This document shows positions 48,223-57,461 of a stretch of DNA of 64,000 bases, piece after piece. Each line of letters starts with the position of its first letter. Positions within the stretch are counted from its first letter, which is position 1. The DNA is from Planctomyces sp. SH-PL14. Lineage in GTDB: Bacteria > Planctomycetota > Planctomycetia > Planctomycetales > Planctomycetaceae. The notes below the pieces were generated by a model. It made no database searches. It was not told the origin of the DNA and saw nothing but the letters and a program-made list of their open reading frames with translations. The stretch is from NCBI RefSeq assembly GCF_001610835.1, contig NZ_CP011270.1:4234001-4298000 (forward strand), written 5' to 3'. The position numbers were made by a program, and so were the translations under genes.

Positions 48223-48585
48223 ATGCACAAAGTGAAGGAGGCGGATCCCGAGCTCGTCGTCAGCCGACGAGACCGGAACGACCGCCGGATTCGGCTGGAT
48301 CGCCGCCGACCCAAAGACCCCGAGTACAAGGCGCCCGAGCGCCGCAACGACGATCGCCGCACTGTCGAGCGGCGGCGGCAGATCGACCCCACCACCTGCG
48401 AACGCGACTATCAGCCGGATGAAGTCGAGTTCATGAAGGCGATGGACGACTACAAGCGCCGCAGCGGACGGATGTTCCCGACGTGGAGCGAAGTCCTTGA
48501 AGTCATCCGCGACCTGGGATACCGCAAGGTGGCGGAACGGTCCCAGACATACGACGCGGTTCCGGTCACGGCGGAAGCCGACTGA
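48223..48585 (+). CDS. DRR-motif small protein (planctomycete conserved)
   Basis: The 120-residue protein starts after an AAAAGG Shine-Dalgarno. The first half is highly basic with repeated RR/DRR motifs ([27 protein letters not shown]). The second half is a conserved-looking segment [33 protein letters not shown], which I recall in many planctomycetes, with no known function. Its divergent neighbour, the sugar transferase, carries the same kind of DRR motif in its insert, which hints at a functional link. Confidence 0.75.
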   Translation: MHKVKEADPELVVSRRDRNDRRIRLDRRRPKDPEYKAPERRNDDRRTVERRRQIDPTTCERDYQPDEVEFMKAMDDYKRRSGRMFPTWSEVLEVIRDLGYRKVAERSQTYDAVPVTAEAD

Positions 48586-48776
48586 TCGCCGGGGAGCGGT
48601 CCGCCGTCGGCAATCCGCTGTCGGCGACACCGGGATGACCCTGCTCCCGGAATGGATTCCTTCCTGCAGAGAGCTGACGGCGGACGCCGACAGCTCGATA
48701 TCAGACGTCCTCCGGCGGTGGCGTGGGAGCGTGAGTTTCCGCGCCACCGTCTTTTCTTGTTGAGAACCGTCGACGC

Positions 48777-49265
48777 TCAGCCCTCGAGACTCCACAGCGC
48801 CACGGGCTGTCCCGCCGGTTCGGCCGGCTTCGCAGGCGGACTCTCGACGAGGTGATCGCACAGCGACACCAGGGCCGAAACCGACAGGCCGAACGGGGTC
48901 TCGCCCAGTTCGCTCCCCGTCTCTTCGAACAGTTCCCGGGCCCGGGTCGCGTGTCTCCGGACTCCTTCGGGAAGTCCCTCGTAGACCTTCACTCCTGCGG
49001 CCGCGAGCTTGATCAGCCCTTTCAGGAAATCGGCGACCGCTCCACGTCGTCCGGCCGCGTTCCAGACCGCTTCCCATGCCTCATGGGCCTCCCAGTAATA
49101 CCCGGCCCGAAACAGGTCGAGCCCCTCCCGGAACGCCGGGCAGGCGCCGGGATTGAGCGGGTCGGGAGCCACGCAGGACCGTTCCGGACTGCCGTACGAG
49201 TGTCCTGCCGGATCGCGTGTCGGATGCGGCTTCTTGCCGGGGACATACGTATAGGGAGGACGCAC
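48777..49265 (-). CDS. DUF309 domain protein
   Basis: I use the GTG at 49265 (RPPYTYVPGKKPHPTRDPAGHS); starts further upstream would overlap the next gene. The 162-residue protein has the DUF309 helical core: GLDLFRAGYYWEAHEAWEAVWNAAG with the EAHE motif, FLKGLIKLAAAGVKV, and LFEETGS. The family is unassigned. It lies head to head with the zinc-ribbon gene, 140 bases apart. Confidence 0.75.
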   Translation of the reverse strand: MRPPYTYVPGKKPHPTRDPAGHSYGSPERSCVAPDPLNPGACPAFREGLDLFRAGYYWEAHEAWEAVWNAAGRRGAVADFLKGLIKLAAAGVKVYEGLPEGVRRHATRARELFEETGSELGETPFGLSVSALVSLCDHLVESPPAKPAEPAGQPVALWSLEG

Positions 49266-49405
49266 GAAGGCTCCGGCGGTTGGCCAGGGGAAGGCGAGAA
49301 ATGGCGGACTCAGGAGATGCCCGAAACGGCGGGCCGGAGGGCGGATTCGCCGATTCCTGCCGCGGCCGCGATGTAGGCTTGCGGCACACTCTTGCGAGCC
49401 AGCGA

Positions 49406-50044
49406 ATGTCGCCACATTGCCACACCTGCGGAGCCCCGGTCAACACACTCGTCTCGGCGGGAAGGCTCTCCTGCGACTACTGCGGGACCGTCCACAACCT
49501 GCGTCCCGAAGCGCTTTCGAGCGATCGGGTCTCGTGGATCAACGAGGAGGCGGATCACGCCTGCCCGAACTGCCGGATCCCTCTCTCGCGGGCGCTCGTC
49601 GACGCGGAGAAGGTCGAGGCCTGCCGCCAGTGCCTCGGGATCCTGATGGTCCGCGAGGGGTTCTCGACGGTCATCGAGTCCCGCCGGTCGCTGTTCCGCG
49701 GCACCGAAGTGGCCCCCGTCCTCTATGACCCCCGGGCGCTCGAGCACTCGCTGGACTGTCCTGCCTGCCAGAAGCGGATGGAGACGCATCCGTACTACGG
49801 GCCGGGCAACGTGGTCATCGACTCCTGCCACGCCTGCGCCCTGATCTGGGTCGATACCGGCGAACTGACGCAGATCGAGAAGGCCCCCGGTCGTCGCGGC
49901 TGGGAGCCCGAGGCCGCCGCGGTTCCGGCGGATTACTCCTTCGGCGCGGAAGCGGGCTTCTCCGGCTTGTCCCGTCCGGCCGGGTCGGGATTGGGCAACA
50001 CGCTGCTTTCGGTTCTGGTCCGCTCGATCCTGCCCCACATGTGA
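49406..50044 (+). CDS. Triple zinc-ribbon protein (zf-TFIIB type)
   Basis: The 212-residue protein has six CxxC pairs arranged as three zinc ribbons: CHTCG with CDYCG, CPNC with CRQC, and CPAC with CHAC. The last two match the zf-TFIIB pattern (CPxC, then CxxCxxIWxDxGEL). Such proteins are usually nucleic-acid or protein binding. Its last 112 bases overlap the 3-prime end of the convergent secreted-protein gene, so at least one C-terminus is probably less conserved. Confidence 0.8.
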   Translation: MSPHCHTCGAPVNTLVSAGRLSCDYCGTVHNLRPEALSSDRVSWINEEADHACPNCRIPLSRALVDAEKVEACRQCLGILMVREGFSTVIESRRSLFRGTEVAPVLYDPRALEHSLDCPACQKRMETHPYYGPGNVVIDSCHACALIWVDTGELTQIEKAPGRRGWEPEAAAVPADYSFGAEAGFSGLSRPAGSGLGNTLLSVLVRSILPHM

Positions 50045-50496
50045 CCGCCGACTTTGCCGTGGCTCCATGTCCCGGCGTAGCGCTCGCCGTCGAAAAGGAT
50101 GCAGGCGCCGAACTCCTTCCCGAGGAGCGGAATCGAAAGGTCCCGCACCGACAGGACCGGCGTCTCTCCGGCGAAGTCGACCTTCACCGGGACAGGGACA
50201 ACGACATCCACGTCGCCGTACTTCACGCGGGAGTGGATCATCCACTTGCCGTCCTTGACCTTCTCCGCCTTGGAGATCGTGTACCGGTCTTCCTTGGGCG
50301 TCCCTTTCCGGCCGTCCACGGAGAAGGAGCCGACGAGGTCCGCGCCGGTCATCAGCTCGGCGAAGGCCTTCTCGGCGTCGTTCATCTCGACGGCGGGCTT
50401 CTTCGGCTTCGCCGGCTCCTTGTCGTCGGCGATGAGCTCCGGAGAGGCGGTCAGGATCGCCGTCAGCAGCAGGGCCAGAGACGAGACGAGTCGCAT
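49933..50496 (-). CDS. Secreted protein of unknown function
   Basis: The 187-residue protein starts after a GGGAGAA Shine-Dalgarno with a signal peptide (MRLVSSLALLLTAILTASPELIADD). The exported part has a Lys/Pro-rich stretch, then a beta-rich domain ending GTWSHGKVGGHMWGRIE, a block I recall from many planctomycete secreted proteins. The final 40 residues lie in the overlap with the zinc-ribbon gene and are polar. No function is known. Confidence 0.7.
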   Translation of the reverse strand: MRLVSSLALLLTAILTASPELIADDKEPAKPKKPAVEMNDAEKAFAELMTGADLVGSFSVDGRKGTPKEDRYTISKAEKVKDGKWMIHSRVKYGDVDVVVPVPVKVDFAGETPVLSVRDLSIPLLGKEFGACILFDGERYAGTWSHGKVGGHMWGRIERTRTESSVLPNPDPAGRDKPEKPASAPKE

Positions 50497-50690
50497 GATG
50501 TTCTCCCGCGTCGATCGCGTTCCCGGTTCGGGAGACGCGGGCGGGCCGCATGTTCCATTGGATGCGGCGCGCCAAAGGACCGGATCGGAACGGTATCCCG
50601 GGACGAGCGGCCCGGACGGTCTCGCGGGGCGGAGTGAGGAACCGACCCGCGGCTGGAGACGATCACGTCTTCGGAGTGACTTCTTCGCCG

Positions 50691-51467
50691 TCACTTCTTC
50701 TCGTCGGGCTTCTTTTCCTCAGCCGGCTTCTTGTCCTCGGCCTTCTTCTCTTCAGCGGGCTTCTTCTCCTCCGCTTTCTTTTCTTCGGCCTTCTTTTCCT
50801 CAGGCTTCTTCTCGTCCGGCTTCTTCGCTTCGTCCTTCTTGGGCTCTTCCTTCTTCGGTTCTTCGACCTTCACCGGGACGAGGGTGACTTCGCCGATCAC
50901 CTTGCACTCGGGCAGGGCGGTCTTGAGCGCGGCCATTCCTTCGGGCGTGACCTTGGACTGCCAGACGTAGACCCGCTGCAGTTTCTTGCAGTTGGCCAGG
51001 CTCTTGAGGCCGGCGTCCGTCACCTGCGTGTTGTAGACGTTCAGGTACTGCAGGTTTTCGAGACCCGCCAGATGGGCCAGCCCTGCGTCGCCGACGGCGG
51101 TCTTCTCGAGGTGCAGCTTTTCGATCGTCTTGAGGCCTGCCAGATGGGCCAGCCCTGCGTCGGTGATCTTGGTGTTTGCCAGATTGACCCAGACCACATT
51201 GGGCAGCTTGGCGATCAGGGCGAGGTGCTCGTCCTTGACCTCCTTGTCGGCGAGGTGCAGCGAGACCTCCAGCCGGGGATCGTTCTGGGCGATCTCCATC
51301 ACGTTGCCGCCGAGCGCCTTGATGGCCGCCACGACCGCCGGATCGGGCTTGGGGGCGTCCGCCTTGGGCGCGTCGGCCTTCACGGCCTGGGCCTTCGCCG
51401 CGTCGTCGGCCGCCGCAGTCGATGTCAGGGCCAATCCCAGAATCAGCGTCCAGATCGAGCGACTCAT
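50691..51467 (-). CDS. Secreted leucine-rich repeat protein with a Lys/Glu tail
   Basis: The 258-residue protein has a signal peptide (MSRSIWTLILGLALTSTAAA), then leucine-rich repeats (LPNVVWVNLANTKITDAGL, LKTIEKLHLEKTAVGDAGL, LENLQYLNVYNTQVTDAGL, CKKLQRVYVWQSKVTPEGM) of the TDAGL planctomycete type. The last 60 residues are nearly all Lys, Glu, Pro and Ala in the tandem unit KKAEEKKPAEE, a highly charged tail. It is probably exported and binds other proteins. The tail repeats could vary in length between strains. Confidence 0.83.
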   Translation of the reverse strand: MSRSIWTLILGLALTSTAAADDAAKAQAVKADAPKADAPKPDPAVVAAIKALGGNVMEIAQNDPRLEVSLHLADKEVKDEHLALIAKLPNVVWVNLANTKITDAGLAHLAGLKTIEKLHLEKTAVGDAGLAHLAGLENLQYLNVYNTQVTDAGLKSLANCKKLQRVYVWQSKVTPEGMAALKTALPECKVIGEVTLVPVKVEEPKKEEPKKDEAKKPDEKKPEEKKAEEKKAEEKKPAEEKKAEDKKPAEEKKPDEKK

Positions 51468-51619
51468 GCCGTTTCTCCCTCGTCAAACTTCGCAAGAACG
51501 CCCTGCCGGGCGGTTCGTATCAGAATAGGCCACTGTGTTGTCCGTCGCCAGCCAGCGTCGCAGCCCGTCCAACCGCCGCGTTCGCGTGCCTAGGGGACAC
51601 AAGACGGAAGAAGAACCGC

Positions 51620-51752
51620 TCGGGAGGGCGAGGCTCCGGCCGAGCCGCGCCGGTGGGAAGATGGCACCATTGTCTCCGCGGCGCCGGTCCAGGGAGCCGA
51701 TGGGATGCGTTCGAGAACCTTCGCGGCTCAGCAGGAGCTTCGCCCTCCCGGG
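51620..51752. repeat. Inverted repeat element (GGGAGGGCGAAGCTCC type)
   Basis: Two roughly 30-base arms lie at 51620-51649 and 51722-51752 in opposite orientation. Each carries a GGGAGGGCGA(G/A)GCTCC core and a GAGCCGCG end, differing at a few bases. I recall this core as a common dispersed motif in other planctomycete genomes, where it creates false short proteins with EGEAPAEP. The rest of the 360-base gap before the AraC gene shows nothing else. Confidence 0.6.
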
Positions 51753-51826
51753 ACCGTGGCGAGCTCGCGGCGGATTCGCAAGAACAGTCAGGAACGCCCT
51801 GCTCCCTGCCCGCTAGAGTGCCCGCC

Positions 51827-52687
51827 ATGAGCCCGACTCGCGCCGCGTATGCCGACCGAATCCTGCGGGTGCAGATCCATATCCAGCAGCATCTGGATGA
51901 CGATCTCTCGCTGGACCGGCTCGCGGGAATTGCCGGCTACTCGCCGTATCACTTCCACCGGATCTTCCGGGGGCTGGTGGGCGAGAGCACGGACGACTAT
52001 GTGCGGCGGCTGCGGATGGAGAAAGCCGCGCAGTCGCTGCGGTACCGCGAGCGGTCGGTGCTCGAGATTGCCCTGGACTCCGGGTACGGGTCGCCCGAGG
52101 CCTTTTCGCGTGCCTTTCAGCGGAACTTCGGCATTCTCCCGTCGGAGTACCAGGCGATGGAGTTTCCACCCACTTCGCTCAAGGAGCAGATTATGGCCAC
52201 TGTTGCGTATACGAAGGCGGATGTCCGGATCGAGCAGCTGCCGCCGCTGCGGATCGCCTATATCCGGGTTGTGGGGCGCTACTGCACGGAGACGCTCGGT
52301 CCCGCCTTTGGCCGGATCGGGAAGCTGGCTCACGAGATGAACCTGTTCCGGCCGGATACGAAGTGCCTGGGGGTGTATTACGATGATCCTCAGGTGACGC
52401 CGCCCGAGAAGCAGCGGGCGGATGTCGGGATCACGGTGGATGAGTCGTTCCGGCCGACTGGTGATGTGCAGGTCCAGACGATTCCGGGAGGGCCGCACGC
52501 GGTCCTGACTCATAAGGGGCCGTACGACACGCTGTCTGAGGCGTATCGCTGGATTTATGCGGTGTGGTTGCCCGAGAGCGGACGCGAGCCGGGGGAGGCC
52601 GCGTGTTATGAGTATTACCTCAACGATGCCCGGACGACTCCGCCGGAGGAGTTGCTGACGAATATCTGCGTTCCGCTCGCGCCATAG
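51827..52687 (+). CDS. AraC-family regulator with GyrI-like effector domain
   Basis: From the ATG at 51827 the protein is 286 residues. The first 105 residues are a double helix-turn-helix AraC domain (LSLDRLAGIAGYSPYHFHRIFRGLVG, LEIALDSGYGSPEAFSRAFQRNFGI). From about residue 125 to the end is a GyrI-like small-molecule-binding domain (IEQLPPLRIAYIRVVGRY, GVYYDDPQVTP, GGPHAVLTHKGPYDTL). This layout is typical of SoxS/Rob-like or multidrug-type regulators sensing a small molecule. Repeat R11 begins 5 bases after its stop. Confidence 0.9.
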   Translation: MSPTRAAYADRILRVQIHIQQHLDDDLSLDRLAGIAGYSPYHFHRIFRGLVGESTDDYVRRLRMEKAAQSLRYRERSVLEIALDSGYGSPEAFSRAFQRNFGILPSEYQAMEFPPTSLKEQIMATVAYTKADVRIEQLPPLRIAYIRVVGRYCTETLGPAFGRIGKLAHEMNLFRPDTKCLGVYYDDPQVTPPEKQRADVGITVDESFRPTGDVQVQTIPGGPHAVLTHKGPYDTLSEAYRWIYAVWLPESGREPGEAACYEYYLNDARTTPPEELLTNICVPLAP

Positions 52688-52691
52688 TCCA

Positions 52692-52951
52692 CCGGGGTCC
52701 AGGGGGCCCCCCTGGTGGGGGATGCAAGGGGGCAACGCCCTCTTGCCCGCCGGAGGCCTGGCCGTCGAGAGGTACCTGAAGGAAAGCGTGTCCAACTTTG
52801 GACAACGTGCCGGATGCCCCCTCACTAACCCGCGTGGATTGCGAAGCGAGCGTGGAGTCCTCAACGCCGGTTCCACAAGGCGGTCGCCCGTTGTTTGCCA
52901 AGGTTCCTCATAGAAGCGCCTCCGGCGGCAAGGGGGCGTAGCCCCCTTGAC
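52692..52951 (+). repeat. Dispersed structured repeat, copy R11 (cut by the transposase region)
   Basis: Plus-orientation copy beginning 5 bases after the AraC stop, sense to it. It holds P1, P2, P3, P4 (TGTCCAACTTTGGACA, with a new loop but a kept stem) and P6 (CAAGGGGGC-GTA-GCCCCCTTG) and then stops abruptly at TTGAC, where transposase-region sequence begins. The conserved tail (GTTGGGTTTGAGC) is missing. It faces copy R12 on the far side of the transposases. Confidence 0.9.
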
Positions 52952-53034
52952 TTACCCCTTTAAAGGTGAGCGAGTCAGTCCTTACCCTGTCTCTGTCTGG
53001 AGGTTGCGACGGACTCCTGGAGAGGACAACAGGG

Positions 53035-54282
53035 ATGTTGCCAGCCGAAGTGTTGGAGCGTTTTGTCGAACGCTGTCCCGCCGCGGTCATGGTGCGGGCC
53101 GTTCTGGAGAACCTGCTGCGGCCCGAGCGGCTGGATGAGGTCTTCCAGCGGGCCGCCCAGCGGCAGTACAGCCGCCAGCTCCTGTTCTCGCAGCTCGTGG
53201 CGATCATGTCGGCTGTCGCCACCCGTTCGCAGCCGTCTGTCCATGCCGCCTATCTGGCGGCTCAGGACAAACTCGACATCTCACCCCAGGCCCTGTACGA
53301 CAAACTTCGACGGCTTGAACCGGCCGTCACGGCCGCCCTGGTCCGCGAGACCGCCCGCGATGCCGCACGAGCCATCGATGCTCTGCCGGGCCTGCGGCCA
53401 CCCGTGCTGACCGGGGGACTGAAGACGTACGACGTCTATTGTGTCGACGGGAATCACCTGACCAGCACGGAGCACCGGCTTGCCGAGTTGCGGACGACCC
53501 GCGAAGCGGCCCTCCCCGGACAGACGCTGGCCCTGCTGGACCTTCGTCGGGGGCTGATCACGGAACTTGTTCCCGGTGAGGATGGCCATGCCCAGGAACG
53601 CTCGCTCGTCCCGGAGCTGCTGGAGCGGTTGCGGAAGGGGATGGTGCTCGTCGCCGACCGGAACTTCTGCACGAGCCGGATCCTGTTCGGAATCGTGGAA
53701 CACGCGGCCAGCTTTGTGATCCGCCAGCATCGCTCGACGCTCTCCTGGGAGCGGGAGGGGAAGCGGCGGCGGATCGGCCGGACGGCGACGGGGATGATGT
53801 TCGAGCAGACCCTGGACCTGAACTATGAGGGCCAGACGCTGCCGGTCCGGCGGCTGACGATCGAACTGGACGGACCGACGAACCAGGGGGAGAGCGAAGT
53901 CCACATCCTGACGAATCTTCCGGCTGAAACGGTCCCGCCCGGCGAGGTGGTGGAGGCGTACCGCCTGCGGTGGACGATCGAAGAGGCGTTCCAGTGTCTG
54001 ACGGAGGTTCTGCGGTGCGAGGTGGAAACGCTGGGCTATCCGCGGGCGGCCCTGTTCTCGTTTGCCGTGGCGGTGGTGGCCTGGAACACGTATGCGGTGG
54101 TCAAGGGGGCGCTGAAGTCGGTTCACGGCTGGGAGACGATCGAGGCGACGCTGTCCGACTATCACCTGATGCATGACGTGCTGCTGACGCACTGCGGTCT
54201 GGAGATCGCTGTGGAGGCTTCGGCGTGGTTCTGGCACCAGGGGTTGTGCCCCAGTGCTGTGACGATGATTGGGTTTACGTAA
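53035..54282 (+). CDS. IS4-family transposase
   Basis: I prefer the ATG at 53035 (GGAGAGGACAACAGGG ahead of it) over a GTG at 52966. The 415-residue protein has the DDE catalytic triad of the IS4/Tnp1 family: VDGNHL (Asp about 138), VADRNF (Asp about 208) and YRLRWTIEEAF (the family YREK-like block, Glu about 316). It looks intact, so the element may still be active. The neighbour downstream is a second transposase with a different sequence, so this is not a duplication. Confidence 0.88.
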   Translation: MLPAEVLERFVERCPAAVMVRAVLENLLRPERLDEVFQRAAQRQYSRQLLFSQLVAIMSAVATRSQPSVHAAYLAAQDKLDISPQALYDKLRRLEPAVTAALVRETARDAARAIDALPGLRPPVLTGGLKTYDVYCVDGNHLTSTEHRLAELRTTREAALPGQTLALLDLRRGLITELVPGEDGHAQERSLVPELLERLRKGMVLVADRNFCTSRILFGIVEHAASFVIRQHRSTLSWEREGKRRRIGRTATGMMFEQTLDLNYEGQTLPVRRLTIELDGPTNQGESEVHILTNLPAETVPPGEVVEAYRLRWTIEEAFQCLTEVLRCEVETLGYPRAALFSFAVAVVAWNTYAVVKGALKSVHGWETIEATLSDYHLMHDVLLTHCGLEIAVEASAWFWHQGLCPSAVTMIGFT

Positions 54283-54354
54283 GCGATTCTCGACAGGAGA
54301 CTTAGGCCGTAAGGGGTGTTCGGAAACACGCTCGTTTTGAACAAGGAGGGAAGC

Positions 54355-55761
54355 ATGGAGGGGTTTTGTCGCGAGGTCGCTGCGCGTCTTCCTCTAGCTC
54401 AGGCCGTCATGAGACTCTTCCGGTGGATCTGTGAGGAGGAGTTCCTGGCCGAGGTCTTTCGGCAGCACCGCGGCCGATCCTACGAGAAGCTCCTGACGTT
54501 TCCCCAGATGGTCCAGCTGGTCTGTGACGCGCTCCTGCAGCACCATGGAAGCGTGCGGCAGAGCTTTGCCCGAGCCAAGGAAGAAGGCGAGATCGATTGC
54601 GGGATCCACTCCGTCTATCGCAAGCTCGCCGACCTGCCGCTGTCACTCTCGATGGGCTTCTTCCATGAGACCACCAAGCGTCTCCAGCAGGTGTTCCCAC
54701 AGGAGGTGAACTACTGCCCCATCCCCCCGTCCCTGGGAGAGTTCGAGATCCTGTGCCACGACGGCAAGACCATCAAGCACGTCCAGAAACGGCTGAAGGT
54801 GTTGCAGGGGATCTCCGGGAGTCTTCTCGGGGGCCGATTGGTCGTCAGTCAGTCCTATCGGACCGGCATGGCGGTGGCGCTCTCGGCCAGTGAAGACGGC
54901 GAGAGCGGAGAGACTCGCCTCTTGCCAGAAGCCTTGCGGCAAACCCGGGAAGTGATCGCCAGAACGCGGCTGCATGTGTGCGATCGGGGCTACTGCGGGT
55001 CGCCCCAGATGAACGCCTGCCAGGAACACGGGGACCATTTTTTCCTGCGATTTCACAAGCAGCGGCTGGCTTTTCACGAGAATGGCGACTGGGAACCCGC
55101 AGAGGGAATGGACCGTTATGGACGGTCCTACACGGAGGACTGGGGCTGGCTGGGCGGCCCCGATCATCCCGAGCGACGTCCCGTTCGGCGGATTCAGTTG
55201 CACCGCCCCGGGATCAAGGACGAACTGATCCTGCTGACGGATCTGGAAGATCCTGATCAGTACCCGGCCGACGACCTGCTGGAGGCCTATCTCAAGAGGT
55301 GGAACATCGAGCGGATGTTCCAGCAGGTGACGGAAGTCTTCTCCCTGGAGTCGCTGATCGGGAGCAGCCCGAAGGCGACGGTGTTCCAGGCCTCCTTCTG
55401 CTTCCTGCTCTACAACCTGATCCAGGTGCTGCGGGCGTATATTGCGGAGGGGCAGGAGATCGAGTCTGTGGAGACGATCTCATCGGAGTTGCTGTTCGTG
55501 GATGTGCACCGTCAGTTGAACGGGTGGACGGAGCTGCTGGACGTCTCTCAGACGGTGGATCAGCTCCCTCCACTGATGAGCGTATCGGATGTGATCGACC
55601 ACCTGAGGGAGCTGCTGGGGACGCGGTGGACGGATCGCTGGTGGAAGTCACCGTCGAACACGCACCGGAGCGCCAAGGTCAAAGCCAAGAAGCCTGTTCG
55701 AGGAGGCCACGCCGCCGTGTTCCGCATCCTGCAGACCCAAAAGGTCAGGAGGAAAACATAG
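54355..55761 (+). CDS. Second IS4-type transposase
   Basis: The 468-residue protein starts after a strong Shine-Dalgarno (AAGGAGGG). The DDE triad is visible: CHDGKTIKHV (Asp about 136), VCDRGYCGS (Asp about 210) and YLKRWNIERMFQQV (Glu about 319). The sequence is only distantly like the first transposase. It is intact. The stop lies 9 bases before the truncated end of repeat copy R12. Confidence 0.87.
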   Translation: MEGFCREVAARLPLAQAVMRLFRWICEEEFLAEVFRQHRGRSYEKLLTFPQMVQLVCDALLQHHGSVRQSFARAKEEGEIDCGIHSVYRKLADLPLSLSMGFFHETTKRLQQVFPQEVNYCPIPPSLGEFEILCHDGKTIKHVQKRLKVLQGISGSLLGGRLVVSQSYRTGMAVALSASEDGESGETRLLPEALRQTREVIARTRLHVCDRGYCGSPQMNACQEHGDHFFLRFHKQRLAFHENGDWEPAEGMDRYGRSYTEDWGWLGGPDHPERRPVRRIQLHRPGIKDELILLTDLEDPDQYPADDLLEAYLKRWNIERMFQQVTEVFSLESLIGSSPKATVFQASFCFLLYNLIQVLRAYIAEGQEIESVETISSELLFVDVHRQLNGWTELLDVSQTVDQLPPLMSVSDVIDHLRELLGTRWTDRWWKSPSNTHRSAKVKAKKPVRGGHAAVFRILQTQKVRRKT

Positions 55762-55769
55762 TCACAGCA

Positions 55770-56020
55770 CTGGGGGCAACCCCTTGCCGCCGTAAGCGCT
55801 TCCGTGAGGAACCGTGGTACACAACGGAAACTCGCTTTGTGTCACCGGCGTTGCGGACTCAACGCTCGCTCTGGAATCCCCGCGGGTTGATGTGGGGGCA
55901 TTCGGCACGTTGTCCGCGCTTGGACACGGACTCCTTCAGACATCTTCCGACGAGAAGGCCTCCGGCGGGCAAAGGGGCGTTGCCCCTCTGCACTCCCCAC
56001 CAGGGTGCCCCTGGACCCGG
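55770..56020 (-). repeat. Dispersed structured repeat, copy R12 (cut at its tail end)
   Basis: Minus-orientation copy facing R11 across the transposase pair. Its tail and most of P6 are missing or degraded where the transposase region ends (only CAAGGGG-TTG-CCCCC remains). P3 is broken by two changes (GCTTACGGC for GCCTCCGGC). It ends 17 bases from the stop of the dihydrolipoamide dehydrogenase gene, sense to it. Confidence 0.85.
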
Positions 56021-56036
56021 TGAGGGGCTCGGTGCG

Positions 56037-57461
56037 CTACTTACGCTTGGGACGGAACACGTGCGTCGCCTGAGCAAACGCCGATTCCGCCGCCTCCATG
56101 ATCGTCTCCGACAGCGTCGGGTGCGCATGGATCGTCTCCGCGAGATCGCGGGCGACCGCCGCCGTCTCGACGGCCAGGACCCCTTCGGCGATCAGCTCAC
56201 CCGCACCGGGACCGACAATGCCGACTCCCAGGATCCGCTCCGTCTTCGGCTCAATAATGAGCTTCGTCAACCCCTCCGTCCGACCAATCGTCTGAGCCCG
56301 CCCCGAAGCCGCCCAAGGGAACTTCGTAACAATCACTTCCTTCCCCGCCGCCTTCGCTTCCGCTTCTGTGATCCCGCACCACGCGAGTTCGGGATCGGTG
56401 AAGACGACGGCGGGAATCGCGATGTTGTCAAACTGCGCCGGCTCACCCAGCAGCGTCTCGACAGCGACCTTGGCTTCCCGTGTCGCCTTATGAGCCAGCA
56501 TCGGCTCTCCGGCGACGTCCCCGATAGCGAGGATGTTCGGCTCTGCCGTCCGCATGTTCCGGTCGACCTGAATGTAGCCGCGGTCGTTCACGACAACCTT
56601 CGTCGACTCCAGGCCGATCCCCTTCCCGTTCGGCGCCCGGCCGACCGAGACGAGGACGCGATTGAACGTCTGCGGCGAGGTGATCCCTTCCCCTTCCAGC
56701 TCAGCCACGATCCCTTCCGGCGAGGCCTTGAGGCTCTTGACCTTCGTGTTGACGTGGATGGCGGCGAACTGGCCGGCGAGCCGCTTCTGGAGCGGCGCGA
56801 CGAGGTCGCGGTCGGCGGCGGCGAGGATCGTCGGGAGGGCTTCGACGACGGTGATCTTGGTCCCGAGGGCGGCGTAGACCGAGCCCATTTCGAGGCCGAT
56901 GTAGCCCCCGCCGATGACGAGCATCGTCCCCGGGATCTCGGGGAGGTTCAGGGCGCCGGTCGAGTCCATGACCCGTTCGTCTCCGATGTCGAAGATCTTC
57001 GGCATGGCGGGGCGGGAGCCGACGGCGACGATGCACTTGTCGAAGGTGAGCTGACTGGTGGTGCCGTCGGCATGGGCGAGTTCGAGGGTCTTGTTGTTGA
57101 CGAACTTGCCGCGGGCCTGGACGAGTTTGACGCCGCGGGCGCCGGAGAGTTGGCGGATGCCGCCGGTGAGCTTGGTGACGACGTCAGACTTGAAGCTGCG
57201 GAGCTTGTCGAGGTCGATCTTGGGGGGCTGGAACGTGACGCCCCAGGCTTCGGATTCGTGCGCCTCGTGGATGAGTTTGGCGACGTGGAGGAGGGCTTTG
57301 GAGGGGATGCAGCCGCGGTTGAGGCAGACGCCGCCGGGTTGGGCGTCCTGGTCGACCATGACGACGTCCATGCCGTGGTCGGCGGCTTCGAAGGCTGCCG
57401 GATAGCCGCCGGGGCCCCCGCCGAGAACGACGAGTTGGGCGTGGGTGGGAGCGGCTGGCAT
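56037..57461 (-). CDS. lpdA: Dihydrolipoamide dehydrogenase (E3)
   Basis: From the ATG at 57461 (GAGG upstream) the protein is 474 residues, full length. It has the FAD start [13 protein letters not shown], the redox disulfide CLNRGC (Cys 46 and 51), the NAD-binding [34 protein letters not shown] and the C-terminal [14 protein letters not shown] with the catalytic His. It reoxidises lipoyl groups of 2-oxoacid dehydrogenase complexes or the glycine cleavage system. No E1/E2 genes are next to it here. Confidence 0.95.
   Translation of the reverse strand: MPAAPTHAQLVVLGGGPGGYPAAFEAADHGMDVVMVDQDAQPGGVCLNRGCIPSKALLHVAKLIHEAHESEAWGVTFQPPKIDLDKLRSFKSDVVTKLTGGIRQLSGARGVKLVQARGKFVNNKTLELAHADGTTSQLTFDKCIVAVGSRPAMPKIFDIGDERVMDSTGALNLPEIPGTMLVIGGGYIGLEMGSVYAALGTKITVVEALPTILAAADRDLVAPLQKRLAGQFAAIHVNTKVKSLKASPEGIVAELEGEGITSPQTFNRVLVSVGRAPNGKGIGLESTKVVVNDRGYIQVDRNMRTAEPNILAIGDVAGEPMLAHKATREAKVAVETLLGEPAQFDNIAIPAVVFTDPELAWCGITEAEAKAAGKEVIVTKFPWAASGRAQTIGRTEGLTKLIIEPKTERILGVGIVGPGAGELIAEGVLAVETAAVARDLAETIHAHPTLSETIMEAAESAFAQATHVFRPKRK

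Larger units (their letters stand above)
52952..55769 (+). mobile_element. Pair of adjacent IS4-type insertion sequences between two inward-facing R copies
   Basis: Two different IS4-type transposase genes lie 72 bases apart on the same strand, flanked by repeat copy R11 on the left and R12 on the right. I could not find clean terminal inverted repeats or a target duplication, so the exact ends of each element are not fixed. R11 and R12 both lose their tail where this region begins, so insertion into or next to the P6 end of the repeat is likely. Confidence 0.6.
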
